Source: Hyphomicrobium_A sp963817485
Lineage (GTDB): Bacteria; Pseudomonadota; Alphaproteobacteria; Rhizobiales; Hyphomicrobiaceae
Direction: 5' to 3'
DNA length: 64,000 nucleotides
Assembly (NCBI GenBank): GCA_963817485.1
Contig: CAWFOR010000016.1
Coordinates: forward strand, 62,001-126,000
Shown: positions 54,664-62,609 of the stretch, one piece after another
Layout: every line of letters begins with the position of its first letter
Numbering within the stretch: the stretch's first letter is position 1
Notes under the pieces: generated by a model
Databases searched by the model: none
What the model was told of the DNA's origin: nothing
The model's input: the letters and a program-made list of their open reading frames with translations, nothing else
Position numbers and translations under genes: made by a program

Positions 54664-54999
54664 CTAGCGCCGGATCACGACCTGATCGCGCGGGTCTACG
54701 AAGCCCAGGACTTCGCGCGCGATCTCTTCGACGATGTCGGGGTCGGGTTTGTCGGGCGTCAACAGGGCGACGTCGCGCTCCAGGTTGGCGCGCACGGCCT
54801 CGAGGCTTTTGATCTCGAACTCCAACAATGCTGACCGCTCGGTCAGCGCGGATCGCACCTCGAGGCCGTGCCGGCCATATATTGCATGATAGGCGAAGTA
54901 GGCCGTAAACCCCAGGCAGAGAAGCAACACCGTAGCCTGCCGAGGCCTCGAGCGCCGATCATGATTTGGCTGACGCAGCACTATGGGTACGCTGCACAA
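54664..54999 (-). CDS. ftsB: Septum formation protein FtsB/DivIC
   Basis: Small bitopic division protein. One membrane helix (ATVLLLCLGFTAYFAYHAIY) is followed by a coiled coil (RSALLEFEIKSLEAVRANLE) and the closing DPDIVEEIAREVLGFVDPRDQVV, typical for FtsB. 111 residues from TTG 54999; GTG 54981 is an alternative (105 residues). No clear ribosome site for either. It lies between eno and pdhA, the usual place. Confidence 0.88.
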   Translation of the reverse strand: MCSVPIVLRQPNHDRRSRPRQATVLLLCLGFTAYFAYHAIYGRHGLEVRSALTERSALLEFEIKSLEAVRANLERDVALLTPDKPDPDIVEEIAREVLGFVDPRDQVVIRR

Positions 55000-55198
55000 A
55001 ACTGGTGGACACGTGTGTTATGCCACGCGCACCTTAATCGCAGGTAAAGCGCTGTCCCACGTGCTGGCGCCCCGGCTCGGGCGCTCCGATGGAGGCGTCC
55101 GAAAAAATCCTTCAGTATCATGAGTATCCGCGGAAGCTCGCTGCCGCCAACGGGGCCGTAGCGGCATCGCAATTATTTTTTCTGGCGAAGTGATCGTC

Positions 55199-56482
55199 CT
55201 AAGCGCCCGCGCGGATGACGCTCTTGCCTGCATAACGCGCGACGGTGCCCAGCTCCTCCTCGATGCGGATGAGTTGGTTGTACTTCGCGAGCCGGTCGGA
55301 GCGGCACAGCGAGCCGGTCTTGATCTGGCCCGCGTTGGTGGCGACCGCGAGGTCGGCGATGGTTGCGTCCTCGGTCTCGCCCGACCGGTGCGAGATGACG
55401 GCCGTGTAACCGGCGTTCTGCGCCATGGAGACGGCATCCAGCGTCTCCGACAGCGAGCCGATCTGGTTGACCTTGACCAGGATCGAGTTGGCGATGCCGC
55501 GCTCGATGCCTTGCGAGAGACGCTCGGTGTTGGTGACGAAGAGATCGTCGCCCACGAGCTGGCAGCGCGCCCCGATGGCCTCGGTGAGCGCCTTCCAGCC
55601 GGCCCAGTCGTCCTCCGACATCCCGTCCTCGATGGAGATGATGGGGTAGCGGCGAACGAGATCTTCCAGATATTTCACCATGCCGGCGGCATCGAGCGAC
55701 TTGCCCTCGCCCGCGAGCTGGTACTTGCCGTCCTTGAAGAACTCCGTCGCCGCGCAGTCGAGCGCCAGCATCACGTCGGAGCCCGGCTTGTAGCCCGCTG
55801 CCTCGATCGCCTTCATGATGAAGCCCAGCGCCGCGTCCGCCGACTTGAGGTTCGGCGCAAATCCGCCCTCGTCGCCGACGCTGGTCGAGAGCCCGGCGTC
55901 CTTCAGCGACTTCTTGAGCGTGTGGAAGATTTCCGCGCCCATGCGCACGGCGTCCGCGCCCGTCGCCGCGGCGACCGGCATGATCATGAACTCCTGGATG
56001 TCGATTGGGTTGTCGGCATGCATCCCGCCGTTGACGATGTTCATCATCGGCACCGGCAGCAGGTGCGCAGACGTGCCGCCGATATAGCGGTAGAGCGGCA
56101 GCCCGCTCGCGATGGCTGCGGCCTTGGCGGTCGCGAGCGAAACACCCAGAATTGCGTTGGCGCCGAGCCGGCTCTTGTTCTTGGTGCCGTCGAGCTTGAT
56201 GAGGGCGGCGTCGATGCCGCGCTGGTCCTCGGCGTCCATGCCGGCAAGCGCGTCGAAAATCTCGCCGTTGACGCCGTCGACAGCCTTGGTGACGCCCTTG
56301 CCGAGGTAGCGCGACTTGTCTCCGTCACGCAGCTCGACTGCCTCGTGCGCACCCGTCGAGGCGCCAGAGGGCACACCCGCACGGCCGAACGAGCCGTCCT
56401 CGAGCACGACGTCGACCTCCACCGTCGGGTTGCCGCGGCTGTCGAGGATCTCGCGGCCGATGATGTCGATGATGGCGGTCAT
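55199..56482 (-). CDS. eno: Enolase
   Basis: 427-residue glycolytic enzyme, 2-phosphoglycerate to phosphoenolpyruvate. IIGREILDSRGNPTVEVDVV, SGASTGAHEAVELRDGD, the Mg ligands in LALDCAATEF, SIEDGMSEDDWAGW and LVGDDLFVTN, and VKVNQIGSLSETLDAV, SHRSGETED are all present. It stands alone on the minus strand; 200 bases without a visible gene separate it from ftsB. Confidence 0.98.
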   Translation of the reverse strand: MTAIIDIIGREILDSRGNPTVEVDVVLEDGSFGRAGVPSGASTGAHEAVELRDGDKSRYLGKGVTKAVDGVNGEIFDALAGMDAEDQRGIDAALIKLDGTKNKSRLGANAILGVSLATAKAAAIASGLPLYRYIGGTSAHLLPVPMMNIVNGGMHADNPIDIQEFMIMPVAAATGADAVRMGAEIFHTLKKSLKDAGLSTSVGDEGGFAPNLKSADAALGFIMKAIEAAGYKPGSDVMLALDCAATEFFKDGKYQLAGEGKSLDAAGMVKYLEDLVRRYPIISIEDGMSEDDWAGWKALTEAIGARCQLVGDDLFVTNTERLSQGIERGIANSILVKVNQIGSLSETLDAVSMAQNAGYTAVISHRSGETEDATIADLAVATNAGQIKTGSLCRSDRLAKYNQLIRIEEELGTVARYAGKSVIRAGA

Positions 56483-56631
56483 TTTGCCTTACCTTATGGT
56501 TGCGGGGCGCGCGGAGGCGTGGGAGGTTCCGGCGCCTTTTAGCCGCTCTTGCGACCAGCGCAAAGGCCCGAGCGCGCCCTAGACCGGTGACGGCCGGAGG
56601 CGCGTACCGATCAGCGCGAAAGGAGCCATCC

Positions 56632-56991
56632 ATGACGGAACCTGCAACCTATGCCGGCGGCTGCCATTGCGGCCGCGTGCGCTATGAGGTCAAGACCGAC
56701 CTCGACAAGATCATGGCGTGCAATTGCTCCATTTGCGCCAAGCAAGGGCTCTGGCTGACGTTTGTCCCGGCAGCCGAGTTCAAGCTCTTATCGGGCGAGG
56801 AGGTTCTCAAGGACTATCAGTTCGCCAAGATGAAAGTTCACCATCTCTTCTGCAGCGCCTGTGGCGTCGAGAGCTTTGGGCGCGGTGCAAAGCCGGATGG
56901 AACCCAGATGATCGCGATCAACGTGCGCTGCCTCGACGATGTCGACGTTTCGAAGCTGGCGCCTCGGCCGTTCGACGGCAAGAAACTCTGA
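56632..56991 (+). CDS. GFA-domain zinc protein
   Basis: 119-residue protein of the glutathione-dependent formaldehyde-activating (GFA/Mss4-like) fold. Zinc ligands: GGCHCGRVRYEV, ACNCSICAKQG and LFCSACGVESFG. Start ATG 56632 has AAAGGAG. Most single-domain GFA proteins have no proven enzyme activity, so formaldehyde as substrate is only a possibility. queC begins 8 bases after its stop. Confidence 0.88.
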   Translation: MTEPATYAGGCHCGRVRYEVKTDLDKIMACNCSICAKQGLWLTFVPAAEFKLLSGEEVLKDYQFAKMKVHHLFCSACGVESFGRGAKPDGTQMIAINVRCLDDVDVSKLAPRPFDGKKL

Positions 56992-56999
56992 GCATCCAC

Positions 57000-57707
57000 A
57001 TGACCGAGGCTGCGGCCCTCGTGCTTCTCTCCGGCGGACAGGATTCGACCGTGTGCCTTGCCTGGGCGCTCGACCGCTACGAGCGCGTGGAAACCGTCGG
57101 CTTCGCCTACGGCCAGCGGCACGCGGCCGAGCTCGGCGTGCGCGGCATCATCCGCGCCAAGCTCGCCGCCATGAATCCGCGCTGGCGGGAACGGCTCGGG
57201 TCCGACCACATGCTGGAGCTGAAGGAGCTTGGGCGCCTGTCGGACACGGCGCTGACGCGCGAAGCCGAGATCGAGCTCGACGAGGCGGGCCTGCCCTCGA
57301 CCTTCGTACCCGGGCGCAATTTGCTCTTCTTCACCTACGCGGCGGCGATCGCCTACCGGCGCGGCATCCGCACCCTCGTCGGCGGCATGTGCGAGACGGA
57401 CTACTCCGGCTATCCCGACTGCCGCAACGAGACGCTGCAAACACTCGCCAAGGCGATCTCGCTCGGCATGGACGCGGAGTTCGTGATCGAGACGCCGCTC
57501 ATGTGGATCGACAAGGCTGCCACCTGGGCGCTTGCGGACAAGCTCGGCGGCGCGCCCCTCGTCGAGCTCATCGTCGAGGACACGCACACCTGCTATCTCG
57601 GCATCCGGTCACGCCGCCACCCGTGGGGGTACGGCTGTGGGCATTGTCCGGCATGCGATCTGCGCGCCAAGGGTTTCGATAAATGGCAAGCCGCGAAGAC
57701 GAGCTGA
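57000..57707 (+). CDS. queC: 7-cyano-7-deazaguanine synthase QueC
   Basis: 235-residue ATP- and zinc-dependent enzyme turning CDG into preQ0. PP-loop LLSGGQDSTVCLAWAL, FAYGQRHAAEL, PGRNLLFFTYAAAIAYRRG, and the zinc site CYLGIRSRRHPWGYGCGHCP with ACDLRAKGF. Start fixed at ATG 57000. It is the third step of the preQ1 pathway; queE, queD and queF lie 3-5 kb away. Confidence 0.96.
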   Translation: MTEAAALVLLSGGQDSTVCLAWALDRYERVETVGFAYGQRHAAELGVRGIIRAKLAAMNPRWRERLGSDHMLELKELGRLSDTALTREAEIELDEAGLPSTFVPGRNLLFFTYAAAIAYRRGIRTLVGGMCETDYSGYPDCRNETLQTLAKAISLGMDAEFVIETPLMWIDKAATWALADKLGGAPLVELIVEDTHTCYLGIRSRRHPWGYGCGHCPACDLRAKGFDKWQAAKTS

Positions 57708-57934
57708 TCCGCGCCGTCGATTGCGCTCTCGCCGGAGATTGGGAGAGCGCGCACGCGATCGCCCAGCGGCACGAGGGCAATGCGGCCGCGGATTGGCTGC
57801 ACGCCGTGCTGCACAAGATCGACGGCGAAGCCGGCAACAGCCGCTATTGGTACGGATGCGTTGCACATACGTTCGACGAGTATGCCGATCCCCTCGCCGA
57901 GCTCGCCGCTATCCGGACAAGCATCTCTGGTTAA
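57683..57934 (+). CDS. Conserved small protein overlapping queC
   Basis: 83-residue acidic protein that overlaps the last 25 bases of queC in another frame. LIRAVDCALAGDWESAHAIA, ADWLHAVLHKIDGEAGNSRY and WYGCVAHTFDEYADPLAELA look like a real, probably helical fold; similar small proteins are found in other Hyphomicrobiales. Function unknown. The overlap suggests translational coupling with queC. Confidence 0.68.
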   Translation: MASREDELIRAVDCALAGDWESAHAIAQRHEGNAAADWLHAVLHKIDGEAGNSRYWYGCVAHTFDEYADPLAELAAIRTSISG

Positions 57935-58020
57935 GCTCGCTCGAGGCCGACGATTGTCGGTCTATCGGCGCGGTCTTAGGCTTTTGCGCCCGTTTGCAGC
58001 CTGATCGATTGGATCGTCCC

Positions 58021-58539
58021 ATGCCGCGCGTATTGCCTCTGCTCGTCGCCTTCCTGATCGCTACCCACCTTCCCGCCTACGCTCAGAGCGAAGCGCGCAA
58101 GCCGCTCCCGGACCATCTCAGCTTCGGTTACGACCAGGAAGGCAAGGTCGACGCGACGCCCGCCGCCTGCGAGGCCGTCGTCAAGGAGACGGTCGAATGG
58201 GGGCCGGAGGAAACCAAGCAGGCGGTCAAGGACGTGTGTGCCGCGCGCAAGCGCCACATCGAGGCCTACGCCGCCATCCAGAAGAGCTACAAGGCGCTGG
58301 CCAAGCAGATCGAGCCGGACCACCGCATCGATCCGGCCTCCGCCGTGACCGCGTTCAAAGCCATGGTCAAGGATTGCATCGACCACAAGACGAGCCTGAC
58401 GACCGGCGGCCACAACATCATGATCGACATCATTCCCAACGACATTGCGACCGCGTGCCTGAACATCGGCAAGACCGTTCTCGACAACGAGACCTACTGG
58501 TTCACGCACGGGGGCATGCAGGTTCGCTCCTCTCCCTGA
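58021..58539 (+). CDS. Secreted protein of unknown function
   Basis: 172 residues with a signal peptide (MPRVLPLLVAFLIATHLPAYA). The mature part is helical and charged: CEAVVKETVEWGPEETKQAV, CAARKRHIEAYAAIQKSYKA, with three or four cysteines (ACEA, DVCAARK, KDCIDHK, ATACLNIG). No family recognised. It stands alone between the queC block and dps. Confidence 0.7.
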   Translation: MPRVLPLLVAFLIATHLPAYAQSEARKPLPDHLSFGYDQEGKVDATPAACEAVVKETVEWGPEETKQAVKDVCAARKRHIEAYAAIQKSYKALAKQIEPDHRIDPASAVTAFKAMVKDCIDHKTSLTTGGHNIMIDIIPNDIATACLNIGKTVLDNETYWFTHGGMQVRSSP

Positions 58540-58698
58540 TGCCGCTCAATGCGCGGCTGCGGCGTGGTGTCTAGTTTCTGAAACGTTCTGCGCGGGCGGC
58601 GCAAAGCGGCTAAAATTCGCTCGTTAGCCCCCTCGCAACCTTCCCCGTGCGATCGCATATCGCGATCGAGGGCCAGCGACATCTCAGGAGACACGTTC

Positions 58699-59241
58699 AT
58701 GGGTGATTCCACCAAAGGCGACATGAGCAAGGTTGCCGCGCGCCGCAAGGCGCCGCTCGAGACCCCCACCGACCTCAAATCCAATGCGGTGAAAGATATT
58801 TCGGCAGCACTCACTTCAATGCTTGCCGACACCTTCGCGCTCTACGTCAAGACCAAGAACTTCCACTGGCACATGTCGGGGCCGCACTTCCGCGACTACC
58901 ACCTGCTCCTGGACGAGCAATCCGACCAGATCTTCGCCATGACCGATCCGCTCGCCGAGCGCGTGCGCAAGATCGGCGGCACGACGATCCGCTCCATCGG
59001 CCACATCGACCGCTTGAAGCGCGTCGAGGACAACGACGCCGACTTCGTCGACGCTCAGGACATGCTGGCGGAGCTGCGCGAGGACAACAAGAACCTCGTC
59101 GCGCGCATGCGCGAGATCCACGATCTCTGCGATGAGGGCCGCGACGTCGCCACCGCGAGCCTCATTGAGGTCTGGATAGACGAGACCGAGCGGCGCCTGT
59201 GGTTCCTCTACGAGACGACCCGGCCGAACCACGTCGGCTGA
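58699..59241 (+). CDS. dps: Dps family ferritin-like protein
   Basis: 180-residue DNA-protecting mini-ferritin; 12-mers oxidise iron with peroxide. The inter-subunit ferroxidase ligands are in KTKNFHWHMSGPHFRDYHLL and LLDEQSDQIFAMTDPLAERV. The Lys/Arg-rich N-terminus (STKGDMSKVAARRKAPLE) could bind DNA. AGGAG precedes the start. The upstream 159 bases should hold a stress promoter, not identified. Confidence 0.93.
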   Translation: MGDSTKGDMSKVAARRKAPLETPTDLKSNAVKDISAALTSMLADTFALYVKTKNFHWHMSGPHFRDYHLLLDEQSDQIFAMTDPLAERVRKIGGTTIRSIGHIDRLKRVEDNDADFVDAQDMLAELREDNKNLVARMREIHDLCDEGRDVATASLIEVWIDETERRLWFLYETTRPNHVG

Positions 59242-59342
59242 CGGGCGGCCTCGCTGCACAACGCTTGATTTGAGCTGAGACAGGGGGACGCAATCGCGTC
59301 CTCCTTGCTTGGCGTTTCGACACCTCGACAATGGAGGAGCCT

Positions 59343-60404
59343 ATGGCCCTGCAAGCCACTCATTCCGACAAGGCCGTTGCGAATAAGGGCGCGCTGCCCA
59401 AGCGACGCTTCGGACGCACGGACATGCAGATCACGCCCGTCGGCTTCGGCGCCTGGGCCATCGGCGGCGGTGACTGGGCCGTCGGCTGGGGCGCACAGGA
59501 CGACAGGCAGTCGATCGCCGCGATCCGTCACGCGGTCGAGCGCGGCGTCAACTGGATCGACACCGCCGCGATCTACGGGCTCGGGCACTCCGAGGAGGTC
59601 GTGCGCGAGGCGCTGAAGGAGATCCCGCGCGAACGGCGTCCTTACGTGTTCACCAAGTGCGGCCTCGCCTGGGACGAGAACGACCGCAAGGCATTCCCGC
59701 GTAACGTCGGCGCGCCCGCCAGCATCCGCCGCGAGCTCGAGAACTCGCTGCGCCGGCTCGGCCTCGACCGCATCGACCTCTACCAGATGCACTGGCCGGC
59801 CAAGGACGGAACGCCGATCGAGGAGTATTGGCGCACGCTGCTCGACCTCAAGGCGGAGGGAAAGGTGCGCGCCGTCGGGCTGTCGAACCACAACGTGGCG
59901 CAGCTCGAGGCAGCCGAGCGCGTCGGCCACGTCGATACGCTGCAGCCGCCGTTCTCCGCAATCCGCCGCGAGTTTGCGGCAGCCGAGCTGCCGTGGTGCC
60001 GCGAGCACGAGACCGGCGTCATCGTCTACAGCCCCATGCAGGCCGGCCTGCTGACCGGCGCTTTCACCGAGGCGCGGGCGAAGGCGCTTCCCGCCGACGA
60101 CTGGCGGTCGCGCAGCGATGAGTTCACCGGCGAGAAGCTGCAAGCGCAACCTGAAGCTCGCCGACGACGCATGGCGGCGGTGGCCGAGCGGCACGGCACG
60201 ACCACGGCTTCCGTCGCCGTCGCCTGGACGCTCGCGTGGCCCGGCGTGACCGGTGCCATCGTCGGCGCGCGCGCTCCCGAGCAGATCGACGGATGGATCG
60301 GCGCCGCGACGCTCAACCTCACGCGCGCCGACCTCGACGAGATCGCTGCAACGATCAAGGCAACGGGCGCCGGCGCGGGTCCGGCACTTCCGCCGGCCCG
60401 CTGA
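59343..60404 (+). CDS. Aldo/keto reductase
   Basis: 353-residue NADPH-dependent oxidoreductase of the AKR fold. FGRTDMQITPVGFGAWAIGG, WIDTAAIYGLGHSEEVVREA with catalytic Asp/Tyr, YVFTKCGLAWDE with Lys, RIDLYQMHWPAKDG with His. Start ATG 59343, since GGAGGAGCC stands just before; a further ATG 12 bases upstream is possible. Substrate unknown. Convergent with a small secreted protein gene. Confidence 0.9.
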   Translation: MALQATHSDKAVANKGALPKRRFGRTDMQITPVGFGAWAIGGGDWAVGWGAQDDRQSIAAIRHAVERGVNWIDTAAIYGLGHSEEVVREALKEIPRERRPYVFTKCGLAWDENDRKAFPRNVGAPASIRRELENSLRRLGLDRIDLYQMHWPAKDGTPIEEYWRTLLDLKAEGKVRAVGLSNHNVAQLEAAERVGHVDTLQPPFSAIRREFAAAELPWCREHETGVIVYSPMQAGLLTGAFTEARAKALPADDWRSRSDEFTGEKLQAQPEARRRRMAAVAERHGTTTASVAVAWTLAWPGVTGAIVGARAPEQIDGWIGAATLNLTRADLDEIAATIKATGAGAGPALPPAR

Positions 60405-60413
60405 GCGCCGGCA

Positions 60414-60644
60414 TCACCAGCATGGCGCGTTGCGGTTGGTCGCGTAGCGCGAGCGCCGGCAGAAGGGGCGATAGTAGATCTTCTGCCTAGCCTCCGCTTC
60501 GTCGGCGGGGATCGGCTTGGCGTGCTGCGTAGGGGCGATTTCTCCTGGCGCGCCGACCTCGTCGTGGGCCTCGGCCAGGCACGGTCCAGCGACCACGAGC
60601 AGAGCCGAGACTGCGAGGGCCGGTGTTGCTCTAAATCGCATCAT
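60414..60644 (-). CDS. Very small secreted protein
   Basis: 76 residues from ATG 60644 with a signal peptide (ATPALAVSALLVVAGPCLAEA). The mature 50 residues are charged and end YRPFCRRSRYATNRNAPCW with two cysteines. Not recognised. The stop is 9 bases from the end of the convergent aldo/keto reductase gene. Short length makes this tentative. Confidence 0.5.
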   Translation of the reverse strand: MMRFRATPALAVSALLVVAGPCLAEAHDEVGAPGEIAPTQHAKPIPADEAEARQKIYYRPFCRRSRYATNRNAPCW

Positions 60645-60779
60645 GGCTCCAAGGTCCCCGTGGCCGCCACGGATGTTATAGTATCCGGCCATGTCCGCCG
60701 TCAAGGCGAGACAGCGCCTCGGTGCGAGGTTTGCGCCTCCCGCTTGATCCAATGGTCCCGCCGCCCTAGGGATGCCGCG

Positions 60780-61406
60780 ATGTACGCAGTGAAGGAGATT
60801 TTCTACACGCTGCAGGGTGAGGGCGCGAACGCGGGCCGCGCCGCCGTGTTCTGCCGCTTTGCCGGTTGCAATCTGTGGTCGGGGCGCGAGCAAGACCGCG
60901 CCGGCGCCCAGTGCCGCTTCTGCGATACGGACTTCGTCGGCACGGACGGCGATGGCGGTGACCGCTTTGCAACCGCCGAGGAGCTTGCGGCTGCGTGCGC
61001 CAAAACTGCCGGCGACGCCGGCCCGGACCTCATCGTCCTCACCGGCGGCGAGCCGATGCTGCAGGTCGACGAGCCGCTAATCGCCGCTTTGCACGCGCGC
61101 GGCTTTACCATCGCGATCGAGACCAACGGCACCCTGCCCGTCCCCGCGGCGATCGACTGGATCTGCGTCAGCCCCAAGGCCGGCACTGATCTGAAGCAGC
61201 GCTCGGGCGACGAATTGAAGCTCGTCTTTCCGCAAGCCGGCCTCGATCCGGCCGACCTCGAGGCGCTAGGCTTCCCCCATCGCTTCCTGCAACCGATGGA
61301 TGGGGCCGCGCAGGCGCGCAATACCGAGCTCGCCATCGCCTACTGCAAGGCGCACCCGGTCTGGCGGCTCTCCTTGCAGACGCATAAGCTCGTCGGCATC
61401 CCGTGA
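60780..61406 (+). CDS. queE: 7-carboxy-7-deazaguanine synthase QueE
   Basis: 208-residue radical-SAM enzyme making CDG from CPH4. MYAVKEIFYTLQGEGANAGR is typical, and the cluster motif is the long form: Cys30, 14 residues, Cys45, two residues, Cys48 (CNLWSG...CRFCDTDF). LTGGEPMLQVDEPL and IETNGTLPVP follow. Start ATG 60780. queD begins 47 bases downstream. Confidence 0.95.
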   Translation: MYAVKEIFYTLQGEGANAGRAAVFCRFAGCNLWSGREQDRAGAQCRFCDTDFVGTDGDGGDRFATAEELAAACAKTAGDAGPDLIVLTGGEPMLQVDEPLIAALHARGFTIAIETNGTLPVPAAIDWICVSPKAGTDLKQRSGDELKLVFPQAGLDPADLEALGFPHRFLQPMDGAAQARNTELAIAYCKAHPVWRLSLQTHKLVGIP

Positions 61407-61453
61407 TGAGGGAGCCCCTGGAAATCGCTCGCCATTTCGCTTATTGAGCCCGC

Positions 61454-61837
61454 ATGCGCATCTACAAAGAGTTCCGTTTCGAAGCCGCCCACTTCCTGCC
61501 GAGTGCCGCCCCCGGCTCGGCCAATGCGCGCATGCACGGCCACTCGTTCCGTGCGCGCGTGACCATCGAGGGCACGCCCTCGGATGACACGGGCTACATC
61601 TTCCATTTCGACGACCTCGCCGCGGCCATGGCGGAGGCACACGACGCGCTCGATCACAGGCTCCTCAACGAGGTCGACGGTCTCGCGGCGCCGACGCTCG
61701 AGCGCATCGCCATCTGGCTATGGAACCGGCTGCAGAACCGCGTGCCGGGGCTGGCCGAGATCGAGATCGCGCGCGATAGCTGCCACGAGGGCTGCATCTA
61801 CGCCGGCCCTCCCGCTCTGCGGCACGCGGCGGAGTGA
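61454..61837 (+). CDS. queD: 6-carboxytetrahydropterin synthase-type protein QueD
   Basis: 127-residue PTPS-fold enzyme, expected to make CPH4 from dihydroneopterin triphosphate. Zinc histidines: His13 in FEAAHFLP, His28 and His30 in MHGHSFRARV. Asp-His in ALDHRLLNEVDG and the Glu in RDSCHEGCIYAG complete the site. The usual catalytic Cys four residues before HGH is Asn24 here. It stands between queE and queF, so the pathway assignment is firm. Confidence 0.9.
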   Translation: MRIYKEFRFEAAHFLPSAAPGSANARMHGHSFRARVTIEGTPSDDTGYIFHFDDLAAAMAEAHDALDHRLLNEVDGLAAPTLERIAIWLWNRLQNRVPGLAEIEIARDSCHEGCIYAGPPALRHAAE

Positions 61838-61862
61838 GCGACATGGACCTGCAATCGCACCA

Positions 61863-62036
61863 CCCCCTCACCCTAACCCTCTCCCCGGAGGGGAGAGGGG
61901 ATGACGTTGCGTTTGCGTCAATCGGCGCGGGACCGGAAAGCGATTCCACTTTCCCTCTCCCCTGCGGGGAGAGGGCTTTCCGCCGCGATCTTGCGAGCAA
62001 CGCCTCGCAAGTCGCGTGGCGGAAAGGGTGAGGGGG
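61863..62036. repeat. Dispersed palindromic repeat, copy 3
   Basis: The longest copy, bounded by CCCCCTCACCC and GGGTGAGGGGG. It has CCCTCTCCCC-GGA-GGGGAGAGGG, CCCTCTCCCC-TGC-GGGGAGAGGG, and a cruciform in which TTTCCGCC pairs with GGCGGAAA around TTGCGAG...CTCGCAA. It fills the queD-queF gap and ends 8 bases before the queF start. Confidence 0.82.
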
Positions 62037-62044
62037 CCAACTCG

Positions 62045-62506
62045 ATGGGACATAAGGACAAGCCGGTCACGATCCTGGGGTCTGCCACGAAGATCCCGGA
62101 GACGCCGAGCGAGGCGACGCTCGAGCGCGTGCCAAATCCTCACCCTGATGCCAACTACATCGCCCGCTTCACCGCGCCCGAGTTCACCTGCCTGTGCCCG
62201 GTGACGGGCCAGCCCGATTTCGCGCACCTCGTCATCGACTACGCGCCCAAGCACTGGCTCGTTGAATCGAAATCGCTGAAGCTGCTCCTCGCCTCCTTCC
62301 GCAACCACGGGGCGTTCCACGAGGACTCCACCATCGCCATCGGCAAGCGCATCGTGGAGCTGATCGAGCCCCACTACCTCCGCATCGGCGGCTATTGGTA
62401 TCCGCGCGGCGGCATGCCGATCGACGTGTTCTGGCAGACGGGGACGCTGCCCGCCGGCATTTGGCTGCCCGACCAGGGCGTTGCGCCCTATCGCGGCCGC
62501 GGCTAG
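62045..62506 (+). CDS. queF: NADPH-dependent preQ0 reductase QueF
   Basis: 153-residue type I QueF that reduces the nitrile preQ0 to preQ1. FTAPEFTCLCPVTGQPDF carries the catalytic Cys51 and Asp58; SKSLKLLLASFRNHGAFHED and RGGMPIDVFWQTG bind substrate and NADPH. Start ATG 62045; an open frame upstream is only the repeat element. Last of the four que genes here. Confidence 0.95.
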   Translation: MGHKDKPVTILGSATKIPETPSEATLERVPNPHPDANYIARFTAPEFTCLCPVTGQPDFAHLVIDYAPKHWLVESKSLKLLLASFRNHGAFHEDSTIAIGKRIVELIEPHYLRIGGYWYPRGGMPIDVFWQTGTLPAGIWLPDQGVAPYRGRG

Positions 62507-62609
62507 CCCGCCCTGGCGGATCGGCCACAGCCACAATCTTTCGATATATCCGCCGACTGGCGAGAGACGGGCAGCTCAGGTAGCGTGCGTTTCTCATGTT
62601 CGGAGGGGA

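Noticed and set aside
61901..62044. N-terminal extension of QueF by 48 codons
   Set aside because: The extension is translated repeat DNA; ATG 62045 gives the normal QueF length.
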